Source of the DNA: a bacterium OM1 bin76
GTDB lineage: Bacteria > Actinomycetota > Acidimicrobiia > Spongiisociales > ZC4RG35
Reading direction: 5' to 3'
Length of the DNA: 64,000 nt
NCBI GenBank assembly: GCA_002238785.1
Contig: MPNA01000006.1
Span: 1-64,000 of the forward strand
Each line of letters starts with the position of its first letter. Positions within the stretch are counted from its first letter, which is position 1. The translations under genes and the position numbers were made by a program. The notes beneath the pieces were generated by a model. It saw nothing but the letters and a program-made list of their open reading frames with translations. It made no database searches and was not told the origin of the DNA. This document shows positions 25,097 through 34,619 of the stretch, in pieces.

Positions 25097-26167
25097 ATGC
25101 CTGACGAACCTTTTGACCATGACGACGAAGCCGGCGACGGTACCGAGATTCCCGAGGGCGCAAATCTGAGCCTGTTCAGCACGGCGCTCTGGGGGCCGGA
25201 CGGACCACCCGAACGCGTCTTCGGAAGGCACGATTGGGGGGCCTGTTCAGATCATGACGCCCATCCAGACAAATGCCGGGGACACACCTCACCCATCCGA
25301 GAACCGGTAGCGATTCCGCCTCCGGAGATGATCCTCTCCCAAGAGGAAATGCGGGAAATCGCTGTCGGATACAGTCCCATCGACATGAACGACAAGTGGC
25401 TGGCGTTCATGGAGGAAGACCGATTGTTCCTTCATAGGAGTTGGACCGGTCATGGCATCTATGAGGTGAGATTCGCGGCCAAAGGGGTCAGTTGGGCCGA
25501 TGCGACCTGTTTCATGCCCACTTCAGCCAGAGTCGAAAGTGATCCCCGCCGGTACAAACCGGGGGAAATCGATCCATTCGAAGAACGAGATTTCCTGCGA
25601 GACCTGATCATTCATGTGTCCGGGGAGCCGATGCCCATCTCCTTTCCGGTCGTTGTGCCCAGCGGGCCCACTCTTGAAGCCGTGCTCGGAGACATCACGG
25701 ACGAAGATGTGGACGCCATCGTCAACGCCGCCAACACCAGGCTGGTCGGCGGAAGCGGGGTCAACGGCGCCATCCACCACGCGGCAGGCCCGGAGTTGCT
25801 CGCTCACTGTCAACGGCTCGATGGTTGCCCAGTCGGGCGGGCGATAGTGACCCCGGGCTACGGCCTGAACGCGCCATGGATCATCCACACTGTGGGCCCG
25901 AAATGGCGGGGCGGAACCCGCGGCGAGCCGGTGCTGCTGGAGTCCTGCTACCGCGAATCCCTGGCACGCGCCGACGAGTTGGACGCCCAGACGATAGCCT
26001 TCCCCGCACTGGCCACGGGCGCCTACGGCTACCCGCCCAAGGCGGCCGCCAGAATCGCCGTCAAAATGGCGCGATCAACGCCAACCGACGTCCACACCAT
26101 CCGCTTCGTCTGCTTCGACAACAAGACCCTGAGGGCATACCGTTCCGCAATAGAGCAAGACAGCTAA
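25097..26167 (+). CDS. Macro-domain protein with an uncharacterised N-terminal domain
   Basis: A 356-residue protein. The C-terminal part (about 190-356) is a macro domain: LGDITDEDVDAIVNAANTRL, GGSGVNGAIHHAAG, IHTVGPKWRG and FPALATGAYGYPPK cover the ADP-ribose-binding loops, with the Asn-Ala-Ala-Asn and glycine-rich stretches intact. The N-terminal part holds Cys50, Cys60 and nearby His, and a second region at 98-128 (NDKWLAFMEEDRLFLHRSWTG) that looks like a conserved but unnamed domain. The gene ends 50 bases before the likely mcrB start on the same strand, so it may be part of that defence operon, acting on ADP-ribose or a derivative. A fragment of a second copy lies at 55677-55757. Confidence 0.82.
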   Translation: MPDEPFDHDDEAGDGTEIPEGANLSLFSTALWGPDGPPERVFGRHDWGACSDHDAHPDKCRGHTSPIREPVAIPPPEMILSQEEMREIAVGYSPIDMNDKWLAFMEEDRLFLHRSWTGHGIYEVRFAAKGVSWADATCFMPTSARVESDPRRYKPGEIDPFEERDFLRDLIIHVSGEPMPISFPVVVPSGPTLEAVLGDITDEDVDAIVNAANTRLVGGSGVNGAIHHAAGPELLAHCQRLDGCPVGRAIVTPGYGLNAPWIIHTVGPKWRGGTRGEPVLLESCYRESLARADELDAQTIAFPALATGAYGYPPKAAARIAVKMARSTPTDVHTIRFVCFDNKTLRAYRSAIEQDS

Positions 26168-26216
26168 CGCCACGGCTAGGGTAATGTTCGCCTTCGGACA
26201 CTATCGACGGGAGACA

Positions 26217-28610
26217 ATGGGCAGCAGAGTTACCGGTGAAGGAGCGGCAGGCGTCTACGAGGCGGCTGAACAATGGGTAAATCGCGCTTTGAAGACAGAC
26301 GACTCACTGTTCACCCCCAACAATCCCATCTGGTCGAGCCGATGGCTCGGAGAACTTCGGGATCGGTATTTGAACCAGCCGGACGATTCCGAGGACAACT
26401 TCTACACGAAGATGGAGCGGCAGCTAGCGGGTAGCCCGGCAGAGGTCTACCAGCTAATGGCCGAAGTACTGTACGTCCACTTCCTGATCGTCTGGCGCAA
26501 ATCCATAGGCGCCTCCAAGAAAGAGAGCCAGATACGCCAGGTACTGGGATGGTCTAATCGGCAGATACCTGTTCCTGAAGACCTTGTCGCCAGTCTGAAT
26601 CCCGGCATCTCCGCTGTCCCACCAGCCTTTTTCCAGTACCGACCGTTTCAGGTGGGCTTCCTGATCGCGTTCGCCGAGCGATGGAAGCGACAGACAATCC
26701 AACATCGAACCGAGTTGCTCGGCGACCCCTGGGCCTTCAAACAGTTCCTGCACTTCGAGCCCAGCGGCAAGTTGTTTGACGAATCTTCAGGTGATAAGAC
26801 CTATCGCACACAGCGCACCGCCGTGCTGCATCTCGTTTTTCCTGATACCTTCGACAAGATCCTCGCCATCACACACAAAGAGGCCATCATCCGGGCTCTT
26901 GCGGAACTAGTCACCGACCCTGACCAAGATCCTGACCGCCAACTGGCACAGATTCGCCGAGGCTTGGAAGCCCAAACCGGTAGGAACTTCAACACCTATT
27001 ATGAAGCCGACATCTTCGCCAAGTGGAACCGCCGCCTCAGGACTCTCTGGGACAGGTTCGTTCTCAAAGCTCGGGCATTCATCGACACTGGCCGGTTAGA
27101 CAGCCAGGAGAACCACTACAAGATCGAGATCGGGAAAAAGCTTGGCGTCGCGCGCGGTGCCGTGCTAGCTGGGATCGATGGCTGGACCGACCTCGTCAAG
27201 AGCGGTTTGACTGAAAACCTTATCTACCCCGTAACGCTGGCCAAACTCCGGGAGTGGGTGGATCAATCTCCCGACGTAGCTCTTCCCGCATTGCAGGAGC
27301 TGTGGAAACCAGGTGACTCATCAATCTCGGAGCGAATCCGTGCGTTTACCAAACGTTTTCCCAAGTCGGCAATAGACAGCGGTGGCGCCGGAACTCGTAT
27401 GAATGTGGTTTCGCAGTTCCTCATGGGACTGGATGTTGAGAGCTACCCACCGTTCAGGATCACACTATTCGATAAAGCTTATGACCAAACCGGATACACC
27501 AAGCCTGCCAAGGATGCGGACGAAGCGGCGTTGTATGAACATGCTCTGCGGTTTCTCGATCTGTTCATCCAGGAATCGGCGCGACGGGGCCTCACCCTCC
27601 GGCACCGTCTGGATGCGCAGTCTGTGATGTGGGCAATCTTGCAGAACGGCCCGATCAACAATGGGCCTGAAACCCGACCACCTGGTCCAAATCTAATGGA
27701 GCTTTCTCAAGAGCTCCTACTTCCCGAGTACTTCCTAGAAGAGATCGACATTCTCCTCAAGGAGAAGAAACAAGTCATCTTCCAGGGGCCGCCCGGAACG
27801 GGGAAGACCTATGTCGCTCAGCAGCTGGCGAGGTGTCTGGCCGGGTCGGAGGAGCGGGTCACCCTGGTGCAGTTCCATCCGTCCTACGCCTACGAGGACT
27901 TCGTGCAGGGCTTTCGTCCCACGCTGACCGGGGGCGGGCAGGCGGGGTTCAAGCTCACCGACGGACCGCTCCTGACCGCGGCGAGGAAGGCCCGGGAAGA
28001 GACGGATCAGGACCATTTTCTAGTCATAGATGAGATCAACCGGGGCAACCTCGCCAAGATTCTCGGCGAGCTGTACTTCCTGTTGGAGTACCGGGACCAA
28101 CAAGTCACTCTGCAATACGGTGACGCTTCGTTCTCGCTTCCCAAGAATCTGTACATCATCGGGACGATGAACACCGCCGACCGGTCCATCGCTCTGGTCG
28201 ACTTGGCGCTGCGCCGACGGTTCTACTTTGTGGATTTCCACCCGGACGATGAGCCGATCAAGGGGCTGCTCCGCCAATGGCTGACGAAGAACGCTCCGGG
28301 CATGGAGTGGGTGGCGGATGTGGTGGAACGGGCCAACCAAAAGCTGGCAGAAGACCGGCATGTGGCCATCGGGCCGAGTTACTTCATGGGAACTGATGAA
28401 GAAGGCAAGGCGGTTGTTGTAGACGAGACCACGGTCAGCCGTATCTGGCGCCACAGCGTCCTGCCCTACATCGAAGAACATCGATTCGGCAGTCCCGACG
28501 GGCTGGGCGAATGGCGGCTCGAAAAGCTCCACAAGAACACGAAGACCGCAGGGCCGAAGGAAGACAAACCAGAGTCTGAGACCGACCAAGCCACTGATGC
28601 GTCAGGTTGA
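26217..28610 (+). CDS. mcrB: McrB-like AAA+ GTPase, ATP/GTP-driven subunit of a type IV restriction system
   Basis: About 797 residues from the ATG at 26217, which has GGGAG upstream; an ATG at 26184 is possible. Residues 1 to about 480 form a long N-terminal region with no recognised recognition domain. The AAA+ module follows: Walker A QGPPGTGKTYVAQQL, PSYAYEDFVQGFRP, Walker B FLVIDEINRGNLAKILGEL, and the McrB-specific IGTMNTADRSIALVDLALRR. It translocates or loops DNA and drives the McrC nuclease. The unusual size of the N-terminal region suggests a different or compound DNA-recognition part. It overlaps mcrC by 14 bases. Confidence 0.9.
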   Translation: MGSRVTGEGAAGVYEAAEQWVNRALKTDDSLFTPNNPIWSSRWLGELRDRYLNQPDDSEDNFYTKMERQLAGSPAEVYQLMAEVLYVHFLIVWRKSIGASKKESQIRQVLGWSNRQIPVPEDLVASLNPGISAVPPAFFQYRPFQVGFLIAFAERWKRQTIQHRTELLGDPWAFKQFLHFEPSGKLFDESSGDKTYRTQRTAVLHLVFPDTFDKILAITHKEAIIRALAELVTDPDQDPDRQLAQIRRGLEAQTGRNFNTYYEADIFAKWNRRLRTLWDRFVLKARAFIDTGRLDSQENHYKIEIGKKLGVARGAVLAGIDGWTDLVKSGLTENLIYPVTLAKLREWVDQSPDVALPALQELWKPGDSSISERIRAFTKRFPKSAIDSGGAGTRMNVVSQFLMGLDVESYPPFRITLFDKAYDQTGYTKPAKDADEAALYEHALRFLDLFIQESARRGLTLRHRLDAQSVMWAILQNGPINNGPETRPPGPNLMELSQELLLPEYFLEEIDILLKEKKQVIFQGPPGTGKTYVAQQLARCLAGSEERVTLVQFHPSYAYEDFVQGFRPTLTGGGQAGFKLTDGPLLTAARKAREETDQDHFLVIDEINRGNLAKILGELYFLLEYRDQQVTLQYGDASFSLPKNLYIIGTMNTADRSIALVDLALRRRFYFVDFHPDDEPIKGLLRQWLTKNAPGMEWVADVVERANQKLAEDRHVAIGPSYFMGTDEEGKAVVVDETTVSRIWRHSVLPYIEEHRFGSPDGLGEWRLEKLHKNTKTAGPKEDKPESETDQATDASG

Positions 28611-29817
28611 CCTGCGGGAGTATCGCCGCAGCGAGTATCGTCTCTCGGCCACAGAACGCGACGGTTTGAAGACGGCGTTGCCCTCTCTCAGGGTGGAGAA
28701 CAAGGTAGGGGAGGAAGGCGTGTATTCCCTGACTCCCGGCGCCACCGTGGGAGCGCTCCAGATTGCTGACCTCTCGGTGCTGATCCAGCCGAAGATGGGG
28801 ATACCTCAACTGCTTTCGCTGGCCTGCTATGCCATGGGAGAGTTCCAGCCACAAGACACAGACTTCGCTTTCGGCGAGGACGAAGCTCTGCCGGACATCC
28901 TGGCGCTTTCTCTGGCCGCCGCCTCCCGTCGGGCGTTTCGGCGGGGCCTGCTCCACGGATACCGCACCGAGGAAGAGGCACTCTACGGGATACGGGGACG
29001 CATCCGCTTCGACGACCAACTACGCCGCAGATTCGGAGTGGCCCTCCCGGTCGAGGTGCGTTACGACGAGTTCACCGACGATATTCTGGCCAATCGGCTG
29101 GTGAAGGCGGCGGCGTTGCGGCTCAGCCGGATGCAACTGCGATCCAGGGAGGCGCGTCGCGGCCTGGGGTGGGTGTCGGGAATGCTCAAGAGGGTTTCGT
29201 TGATCGAGCTGTCCCCCGGCAAGATACCGGTGGTCGCCTTCGACCGGTTGAGTGAGCACTACCGGGGAGTAGTGGCGCTGGCCCGACTCATCCTGCGGCA
29301 CAGCGAATTCCAGGCGACCCGGGGCGAGGTGCGAGCCTCTGGATTTCTGGTGGACATGAATAGGCTCTTCCAGGAATTCGTCACCCGAGCACTTCGTGAT
29401 GCATTGGAAATCTCGGAGCGCAGCTTTCGTTCAGACCGTAATCTGCCCCGCATCACTTTGGATGAGGCAGGTGACGTAAAGCTAGAACCCGATCTTTCCT
29501 GGTGGGAGGGCGGGGCGTGCACATTCGTGGGTGATGCCAAGTACAAGCGCATCGCTGATGAGCGAGTGCCCAACGCCGACCTGTATCAACTGCTCGCCTA
29601 CGCCACGGCCCTCGATCTGCCGGGAGGGATGCTGATTTACGCCAAGGGCGAGGCCGATCCGATCACCCACATAGTCAAACATGCCGGCAAGCAACTTCAA
29701 GTGAGGGCGCTGGATCTGTCCCGCCCCCTTGATGAGATCCTCGCCCGGGTTGGAGACCTTGCAGACCAGATCAGACGCCTGCGTAACTCGGCGCCAAGCC
29801 TGAGCACCGCGGCATAA
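28597..29817 (+). CDS. mcrC: McrC-like nuclease subunit of the McrBC restriction system
   Basis: A 406-residue protein. The N-terminal half includes LRVENKVGEEG and LSVLIQPKMGIPQLLSLACYA as in McrC, and the C-terminal PD-(D/E)xK nuclease core is visible as LEPDLSWW (Asp) followed by FVGDAKYKR (Asp-x-Lys) and DLYQLLAYATAL. It cuts DNA in complex with McrB, usually at modified cytosine sites. The start overlaps the end of mcrB by 14 bases, so the subunits are coupled. It converges with the Fic gene 17 bases away. Confidence 0.9.
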   Translation: MRQVDLREYRRSEYRLSATERDGLKTALPSLRVENKVGEEGVYSLTPGATVGALQIADLSVLIQPKMGIPQLLSLACYAMGEFQPQDTDFAFGEDEALPDILALSLAAASRRAFRRGLLHGYRTEEEALYGIRGRIRFDDQLRRRFGVALPVEVRYDEFTDDILANRLVKAAALRLSRMQLRSREARRGLGWVSGMLKRVSLIELSPGKIPVVAFDRLSEHYRGVVALARLILRHSEFQATRGEVRASGFLVDMNRLFQEFVTRALRDALEISERSFRSDRNLPRITLDEAGDVKLEPDLSWWEGGACTFVGDAKYKRIADERVPNADLYQLLAYATALDLPGGMLIYAKGEADPITHIVKHAGKQLQVRALDLSRPLDEILARVGDLADQIRRLRNSAPSLSTAA

Positions 29818-29834
29818 GGCTCTGACAGCCCTCC

Positions 29835-31007
29835 CTAGTCCGCATCTGCCATAGGCGGTAGGAATGCTCTGATGATCCTGATGTTGGCCCTCCATCCTTT
29901 GGGCCGTTTCGTTACCAATTTGACGCTGCGGAGCCGGTTGAGGTCACGACTCAGTGTCCGTGGCCCCTTTGTGGCATAGAGAGCCGCGAGCCTCGGGCTG
30001 AGTTCGGGCACTTCCTTCTTGGGTATGTCAACCCCAGTGGGCATCGCAAGGACCAGCGATCTCTGGCGATCTCGCGCCGGACTTGAGGGGAACCGGTTCA
30101 TCGTCTCATATACGAAGTTGACCCAGGTCACATCGACGTGCTGGCGCTGAACTTGATCGAGCTGTTCTCGAACGCCGTCCACCAGCCCTTGAATCGCATA
30201 GCCCAGGAAACCGCCGGTGTCGCTGTTCCTGCCGGCTTTGGCCATTTCGCGGTAATACTGATCTCGGGTCAGGTTGTAGTGATTCGACAGCAGGTGCGCG
30301 GTGGGGAGAGGCATCATTCCGCACCTTGCGAGGATCAAGAACTCGAGAAGTCTTGCCGTCCGTCCGTTACCGTCACCAAAAGGGTGCAGCCAAGCGAGAT
30401 AGAGGTGGGCATACACCGCGCAAGCGACAGCGAGGGCAAATCGGATCTCCGTGTCACCTGACCGGAAGACATCGCTCTCTAGCCACTCAGCCAAGCGATG
30501 CAACAGGTACGAGCAGTCTTCCGCCGGGACACCCTGATACGCAGGCACACCTACCGAGTAGTCACGTATTTGCCCGGGCACGACGTGTGTCTCGTATTCT
30601 GTTCCCTCCAGTACCTGCTGGTTGAACTCAAAGATCAGTTCACTTGTGATTGTGGGGAAATCGCCCTCCACAATCTCATTTGCTATGGCTGTCAAAGCAC
30701 CCAGGACATTCTTCACCTCTCGCTCCTGGTAGGCCCGCGAGGGGGGTGCCTTGAACGTTCCGCGTAAGATGCCGGCCACCTGCTCCTCGGTGAGGGTGTT
30801 CCCTTCGATAGCCGTGGTTGCCTGTGCGCCCTTGATCAAGGCGACTTCGTAGAAACGACGGGCGACGTCAGGTTGTAGCGGAGTCCCAGCAAGATGCTCA
30901 CACTTGGACCGCGCCTCTCCCAGGAGCATCCATACTCTGGGGTCGAGTGAGTTGATGTCGGTGGCCTCGAAGGTGAGCCACGGATGGGACTTCAGATAGG
31001 ATCGCAC
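29835..31007 (-). CDS. Fic-domain protein (predicted AMP-transferase)
   Basis: A 390-residue class II Fic protein. The inhibitory helix motif is at residues 65-70 (TAIEGN preceded by T) and the catalytic motif HPFGDGNGRTAR is at 208-219 with the catalytic His208. A Fic N-terminal domain precedes it (FYEVALIKGAQATT) and a winged-helix-like C-terminal region (RDLNRLRSVKLVTKRP) follows. Such enzymes add AMP to target proteins and are kept inactive by the inhibitory Glu. Its place beside McrBC fits a defence or dormancy role, which is inferred from location. Confidence 0.9.
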   Translation of the reverse strand: MRSYLKSHPWLTFEATDINSLDPRVWMLLGEARSKCEHLAGTPLQPDVARRFYEVALIKGAQATTAIEGNTLTEEQVAGILRGTFKAPPSRAYQEREVKNVLGALTAIANEIVEGDFPTITSELIFEFNQQVLEGTEYETHVVPGQIRDYSVGVPAYQGVPAEDCSYLLHRLAEWLESDVFRSGDTEIRFALAVACAVYAHLYLAWLHPFGDGNGRTARLLEFLILARCGMMPLPTAHLLSNHYNLTRDQYYREMAKAGRNSDTGGFLGYAIQGLVDGVREQLDQVQRQHVDVTWVNFVYETMNRFPSSPARDRQRSLVLAMPTGVDIPKKEVPELSPRLAALYATKGPRTLSRDLNRLRSVKLVTKRPKGWRANIRIIRAFLPPMADAD

Positions 31008-31183
31008 AGGCCGAACTCTACTAACACCATATTATTTTGACCATCTCAGTGTCCACTATGTTGTCCAAACGGCGCCGATGGGTTGGGGCATGGTTGGGAC
31101 TCGGCCCTATGCTGTCGGCTCTGTCTCCGGCACGTCACCAAACCTGTCCCATATCCATCGCCACAGTCTTAAGATTGAGGTTT

Positions 31184-31504
31184 GTGAAGAGAGTGCGCCT
31201 CGACAGACGGAATGCCGAACAGAATGCTCGGGATGAGCGGATGGGATGGGAAATGGCCGACCTCATCGACAAGGACGGTCCATACGATCCCCATGACACG
31301 ACTTTTGCGGTCGGGCACTACCTAGAGGACCGGGTGGTCTGGTTCGACTTCCTGACTGCCACTGTCGATGACATAATGAGAGAGTGCGCTATCCCTCCCG
31401 AAGAACGGGAGAATGTGAAGAAACGCAACAAACTCTTTGCCCAACGTTTCAAGGAGTTCTACCGAGGCCCGCTGAACGGGCCGGTTCCTCTTCTGAGTAA
31501 GTAG
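31184..31504 (+). CDS. Small orphan protein, paralogue of the gene at 57902-58261
   Basis: About 106 residues from the GTG at 31184 (an upstream extension to 31037 looks non-conserved). The C-terminal half, WFDFLTATVDDIM through YRGPLNGPVPLL, matches FNVLTSTIDDII through YVGPVNGRVPLL of the protein encoded at 57902-58261, and both carry a middle ...EER/ERD-N/T...F... stretch. No known domain is recognised. Both copies stand in accessory patches next to nuclease genes (GIY-YIG here, PD-(D/E)xK there). Acidic N-terminal half, no membrane segment. Confidence 0.6.
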   Translation: MKRVRLDRRNAEQNARDERMGWEMADLIDKDGPYDPHDTTFAVGHYLEDRVVWFDFLTATVDDIMRECAIPPEERENVKKRNKLFAQRFKEFYRGPLNGPVPLLSK

Positions 31505-31780
31505 GCCATCCCTCCGTATCTGTGTTGGCCCACCAGTGACGCTGACCTGTATCTGCTAGGTAGCGCACTCCGCCACGGCGTCTAGGATGAGGACACATAT
31601 CACTTGCCATCACTCTTGTTGCCCAATCAAGGAGAGGGCGGATCGAGGTGTCCCAGGGAGACTCTTCGCATTGGGTCAGGGCTAGATGGTTGCGTACTTG
31701 TCTCGGTCGGGATCTGGGAGCCAACTCGCCAACCCCAAAGATCCGCTTGTCAGGAGGAAGATGCCCTGTGAGGGACCCCC

Positions 31781-32461
31781 TTACCCTCTGGGGCCGTGCA
31801 CCTCGGTGTAGACATCACCAAGCAAACGTCCGTCCGGTAGGCGCCAGCTGCCAGTGCCGTTAATCCGACCGAGGCCAAGGAATTCTCTGAGGTCGCTGGC
31901 TAGTGGGCTCAGGCTGACGTCGCTCCCATCTATACCCACTCCCTTGTACCCCTCTGGAGGAGCTGAAAGCTTGACCTTTCGCGGCTGGCTCACCTCAACT
32001 ATGATGTCCTCATTGTCAACGAAGTTGAGGGAGGTGCCCTCGGCAATGCCGAGGACTTCAAAGTTCAGGGCGGGTCGACGATTCTTGGCCCGCGCCAAGG
32101 CCTCGCGGTCAGCTTCACTAACGCCTTCTTCAGCCTCCTGGCGAGCGGAATCTGTGTAATCCTCAATCGCAATAAGAGCGAGAACGCCGATGGCCTGATC
32201 TGGATGAAGTTCAAAGAATTCCCGATTGGGATTGACGCGCTGTTGTTGAAAAGCGTGATGAAGCACCCGTTCCACGCGTCGAGGGTCATCGACCAGACCA
32301 GCGTACTCCAGATCAAAAGGCAGTGGTACACCGGTCGTAAAAAGGGTCCCCACGCGGCTGAGCGGGTCGGAGGCTCGGGTGACACCAATTTTCACCAGGC
32401 CAGGCATGGCTTCGTTGGTCAGCACATAAACATAACCCCGATTTTCGGGTTGGTCGCTCAC
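31781..32461 (-). CDS. GIY-YIG nuclease-domain protein (T5orf172 type)
   Basis: A 226-residue protein. Residues 9-95 form a GIY-YIG-like domain: GYVYVLTNEAMPGLVKIGVT with the two tyrosine/lysine positions, RVERVLHHAF and NREFFEL with the catalytic Glu, as in the T5orf172/Mug113 group. The C-terminal 110 residues contain a basic patch and a strand-rich segment (LNFVDNEDIIVEVSQPRK) probably used for binding. It is likely a DNA nicking enzyme in the accessory island. The gene stands alone on the minus strand between the orphan gene and the ligase operon. Confidence 0.72.
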   Translation of the reverse strand: MSDQPENRGYVYVLTNEAMPGLVKIGVTRASDPLSRVGTLFTTGVPLPFDLEYAGLVDDPRRVERVLHHAFQQQRVNPNREFFELHPDQAIGVLALIAIEDYTDSARQEAEEGVSEADREALARAKNRRPALNFEVLGIAEGTSLNFVDNEDIIVEVSQPRKVKLSAPPEGYKGVGIDGSDVSLSPLASDLREFLGLGRINGTGSWRLPDGRLLGDVYTEVHGPRG

Positions 32462-32542
32462 TTAGCTCCTTATAGTTGTCCGATCCGTCGTCCACGAAAC
32501 AATACCAATGGCACTCGCGAGCTCATTGCCAGAGGGTGAGGG

Positions 32543-34087
32543 CTAAACCTCCGCCTGGAGCTTCTCTCGCTCGGCGTCTCGGAGCCATCGTTTCATTACC
32601 TTGCCGGAGTCGTTGCGGACCAGGGCTTCTACTACTTCGAAGTGCTTGGGGACTTTGAACTTGGCGAGGTTGGCGCGGCAGTGGGCTTCCAGTTCTTCCT
32701 CGGTGACGGTCATACCGGGGAGAGCTACCACGAAGGCCTTGGGGACCTCGTCCCATCGTTCATCGGGAACACCCACCACTGCTGTCTCCGCCACGGCGGG
32801 GTGCTTGGCGAGGACCCGTTCGATCTCGGCGCTGGCCACGTTCTCCCCGCCGCTTTTGATCATGTCCTTCTTGCGGTCCACGAACCACATGTAGCCGTCG
32901 GTGTCGATGCGGCAGATGTCGCCGGAGTAGAACCACCCGTCGCGGAAGGCGGCGGCGGTCTCCTCGGGATCGTTCCAGTAGCCCGGGGACACCTTGGGTC
33001 CGCGGGCCACCAGTTCTCCTGGCTCTCCGGGTGGTACCGGACGGCCTTGGTCGTCCACTATCCGCAGGTCGATGTTGGCGAAGGGCCTCCCGACCGATCC
33101 GATCTTGTCGGGGGGAGGGTTGGCCTCCAGGTAGGCGGCGCCGTTGGTGAGTTCGGTCATGCCATAGGCTTCTGACAGCCTCACATGCGGCAGTGTCTTT
33201 TGGAAACGGCGATAAACCGGCGCCGGCAGCCCTCCAAAAATGATCCACTTCAAAGAAGAAAGGTCGTATTGGTCCCGGTCTTCCATCCTCATGATGTCGT
33301 GGATGATCTGGGCGGCCAGCACCCCGCCCACCACTTTCTCTTTTGCCACCAGCTTCACGATTTCCGGACCCGCATAGCTGTGAACCACCACCAGCGTCGC
33401 CCCGATGTAAAGAGCCGTCAGCCCGGGAACATCCAGGCCGCTGACATGGAACAGCGGCGCCGACAGCATGATGCGGTCGGAAGGAACCAACTCCATTTCC
33501 AGGATCTGGCCCAATTGGTTCCAGATAACGTTTCCGTGGGTGGTGATCACCCCCTTGGGGTGGCTGGTGGTGCCGGAGGTGTAGAGAATCCTTGCCATGT
33601 CGTCCAGACCCATCTGAGCATCGGGCACCTCCGCTCCGGCGTTAGCCTCCATCAGCGCTTCGTAAGCATGCCACCCCGAAGACCCATAGTGGGCGTGGGT
33701 GATTACGTGGCGAATTCCGGGCGTGGAGACCACCGTCTCCCGGGCCTTGCCATGAAACCGCTCGTCCACCACCAGACCCGTCGCACCGGAGTGGTTGACG
33801 ATGTAGGTCAATTCGCGGGGATGAAGACGCCAGTTGAGGGGGATGAACACCGCGCCGATCCGGTTGATAGCCAGTATCTCGATCAGATAGCGATAAGAAT
33901 TGTCGGCCAGGATGGCGATTATGTCTCCCCTGCCGTATCCGAAGCCCAACAGCGCCTGCGCCATCTGGCTCACGGCCGCATCCAGTTGCAGGTAGGTGAG
34001 CCGTACCTCTCCGTCCACCACCGCTTCCCGATCTCCGAAGCGGTGCTTGTTCCGTTCCAATAATCGGCTCAGATTGGCGGTAGGCAT
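32543..34087 (-). CDS. AMP-forming acyl-CoA synthetase
   Basis: A 514-residue ANL ligase from the ATG at 34087 (MPTANLSRLLERN); the frame open to 34213 is not conserved and overlaps the VOC gene. The P-loop is YTSGTTSHPKGV, the A5 region is EAYGMTELTNG, and the hinge is SGDICRIDTDGYMWFVDRKKD; the C-terminal lysine appears in RNDSGKVMKRWL. It activates a carboxylate to CoA thioester. It follows the LLM and VOC genes of the same minus-strand unit (start at 35683). The protein is a paralogue of the ligase at 11935-13506. Confidence 0.92.
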   Translation of the reverse strand: MPTANLSRLLERNKHRFGDREAVVDGEVRLTYLQLDAAVSQMAQALLGFGYGRGDIIAILADNSYRYLIEILAINRIGAVFIPLNWRLHPRELTYIVNHSGATGLVVDERFHGKARETVVSTPGIRHVITHAHYGSSGWHAYEALMEANAGAEVPDAQMGLDDMARILYTSGTTSHPKGVITTHGNVIWNQLGQILEMELVPSDRIMLSAPLFHVSGLDVPGLTALYIGATLVVVHSYAGPEIVKLVAKEKVVGGVLAAQIIHDIMRMEDRDQYDLSSLKWIIFGGLPAPVYRRFQKTLPHVRLSEAYGMTELTNGAAYLEANPPPDKIGSVGRPFANIDLRIVDDQGRPVPPGEPGELVARGPKVSPGYWNDPEETAAAFRDGWFYSGDICRIDTDGYMWFVDRKKDMIKSGGENVASAEIERVLAKHPAVAETAVVGVPDERWDEVPKAFVVALPGMTVTEEELEAHCRANLAKFKVPKHFEVVEALVRNDSGKVMKRWLRDAEREKLQAEV

Positions 34088-34112
34088 GATTGGACCGTCC
34101 CCTGTTGAGTTC

Positions 34113-34619
34113 CTAAAGGTCCTTTTTGTGTTTACTACGGTAGGCGAGAATCTCGGCGCGGGTTGGTAGAGAAACGAATTCCAACAGATACCCGTCGGGA
34201 TCCCTGCAGACAAATGACCGGATTACCCCGTAGTTCTCAAGTTCCACCGCCAGGGGTTCGGAAAGACACTCAGCTCCCGCCTCTTGGGCGCGGCGGTATT
34301 GCTCGTCGATGGTGTCACCCTCTTCGAGTTCAAAGGACATGAGGAAGCCACCCAGGTCCATCATCCCGCCGGGCCGGGTGCCCTGGGTGGGACCGCCGTT
34401 CCACTCGATCATCTCTATCTGACCCAATTGCGATGGACCCTGCATGAAGACCGAGCGGCCGGTGGTACCGCGGGGAACCGCCAGGAAGTCCTCCACGTCT
34501 TTGCCGCCCAGATTCATCCGCAGCGTCGGCCGGTACCCGAGAACTTGCTGGTAGAAGGCCATCGACCGCTCCAGGTTGCTCACCGGAAGAGCTACATGGT
34601 GGATCTCGCTGACGCTCAC
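34113..34619 (-). CDS. VOC-superfamily (glyoxalase-like) protein
   Basis: A 168-residue protein with two beta-alpha-beta-beta-beta modules. The first starts EIHHVALPVSNLERSMAFYQ with the metal His and has QIEMIEW with Glu; the second ends RDPDGYLLEFVSLPTR with the last Glu. It overlaps the upstream LLM gene by 4 bases, showing translational coupling, and parallels the LLM-VOC pair at 19027-20533. The two VOC proteins share the DPDG-x(2)-LE/IE ending and a RAEI/EEI-L/V-x-Y/R tail, so they probably do the same job on the product of their LLM partners. Confidence 0.8.
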   Translation of the reverse strand: MSVSEIHHVALPVSNLERSMAFYQQVLGYRPTLRMNLGGKDVEDFLAVPRGTTGRSVFMQGPSQLGQIEMIEWNGGPTQGTRPGGMMDLGGFLMSFELEEGDTIDEQYRRAQEAGAECLSEPLAVELENYGVIRSFVCRDPDGYLLEFVSLPTRAEILAYRSKHKKDL

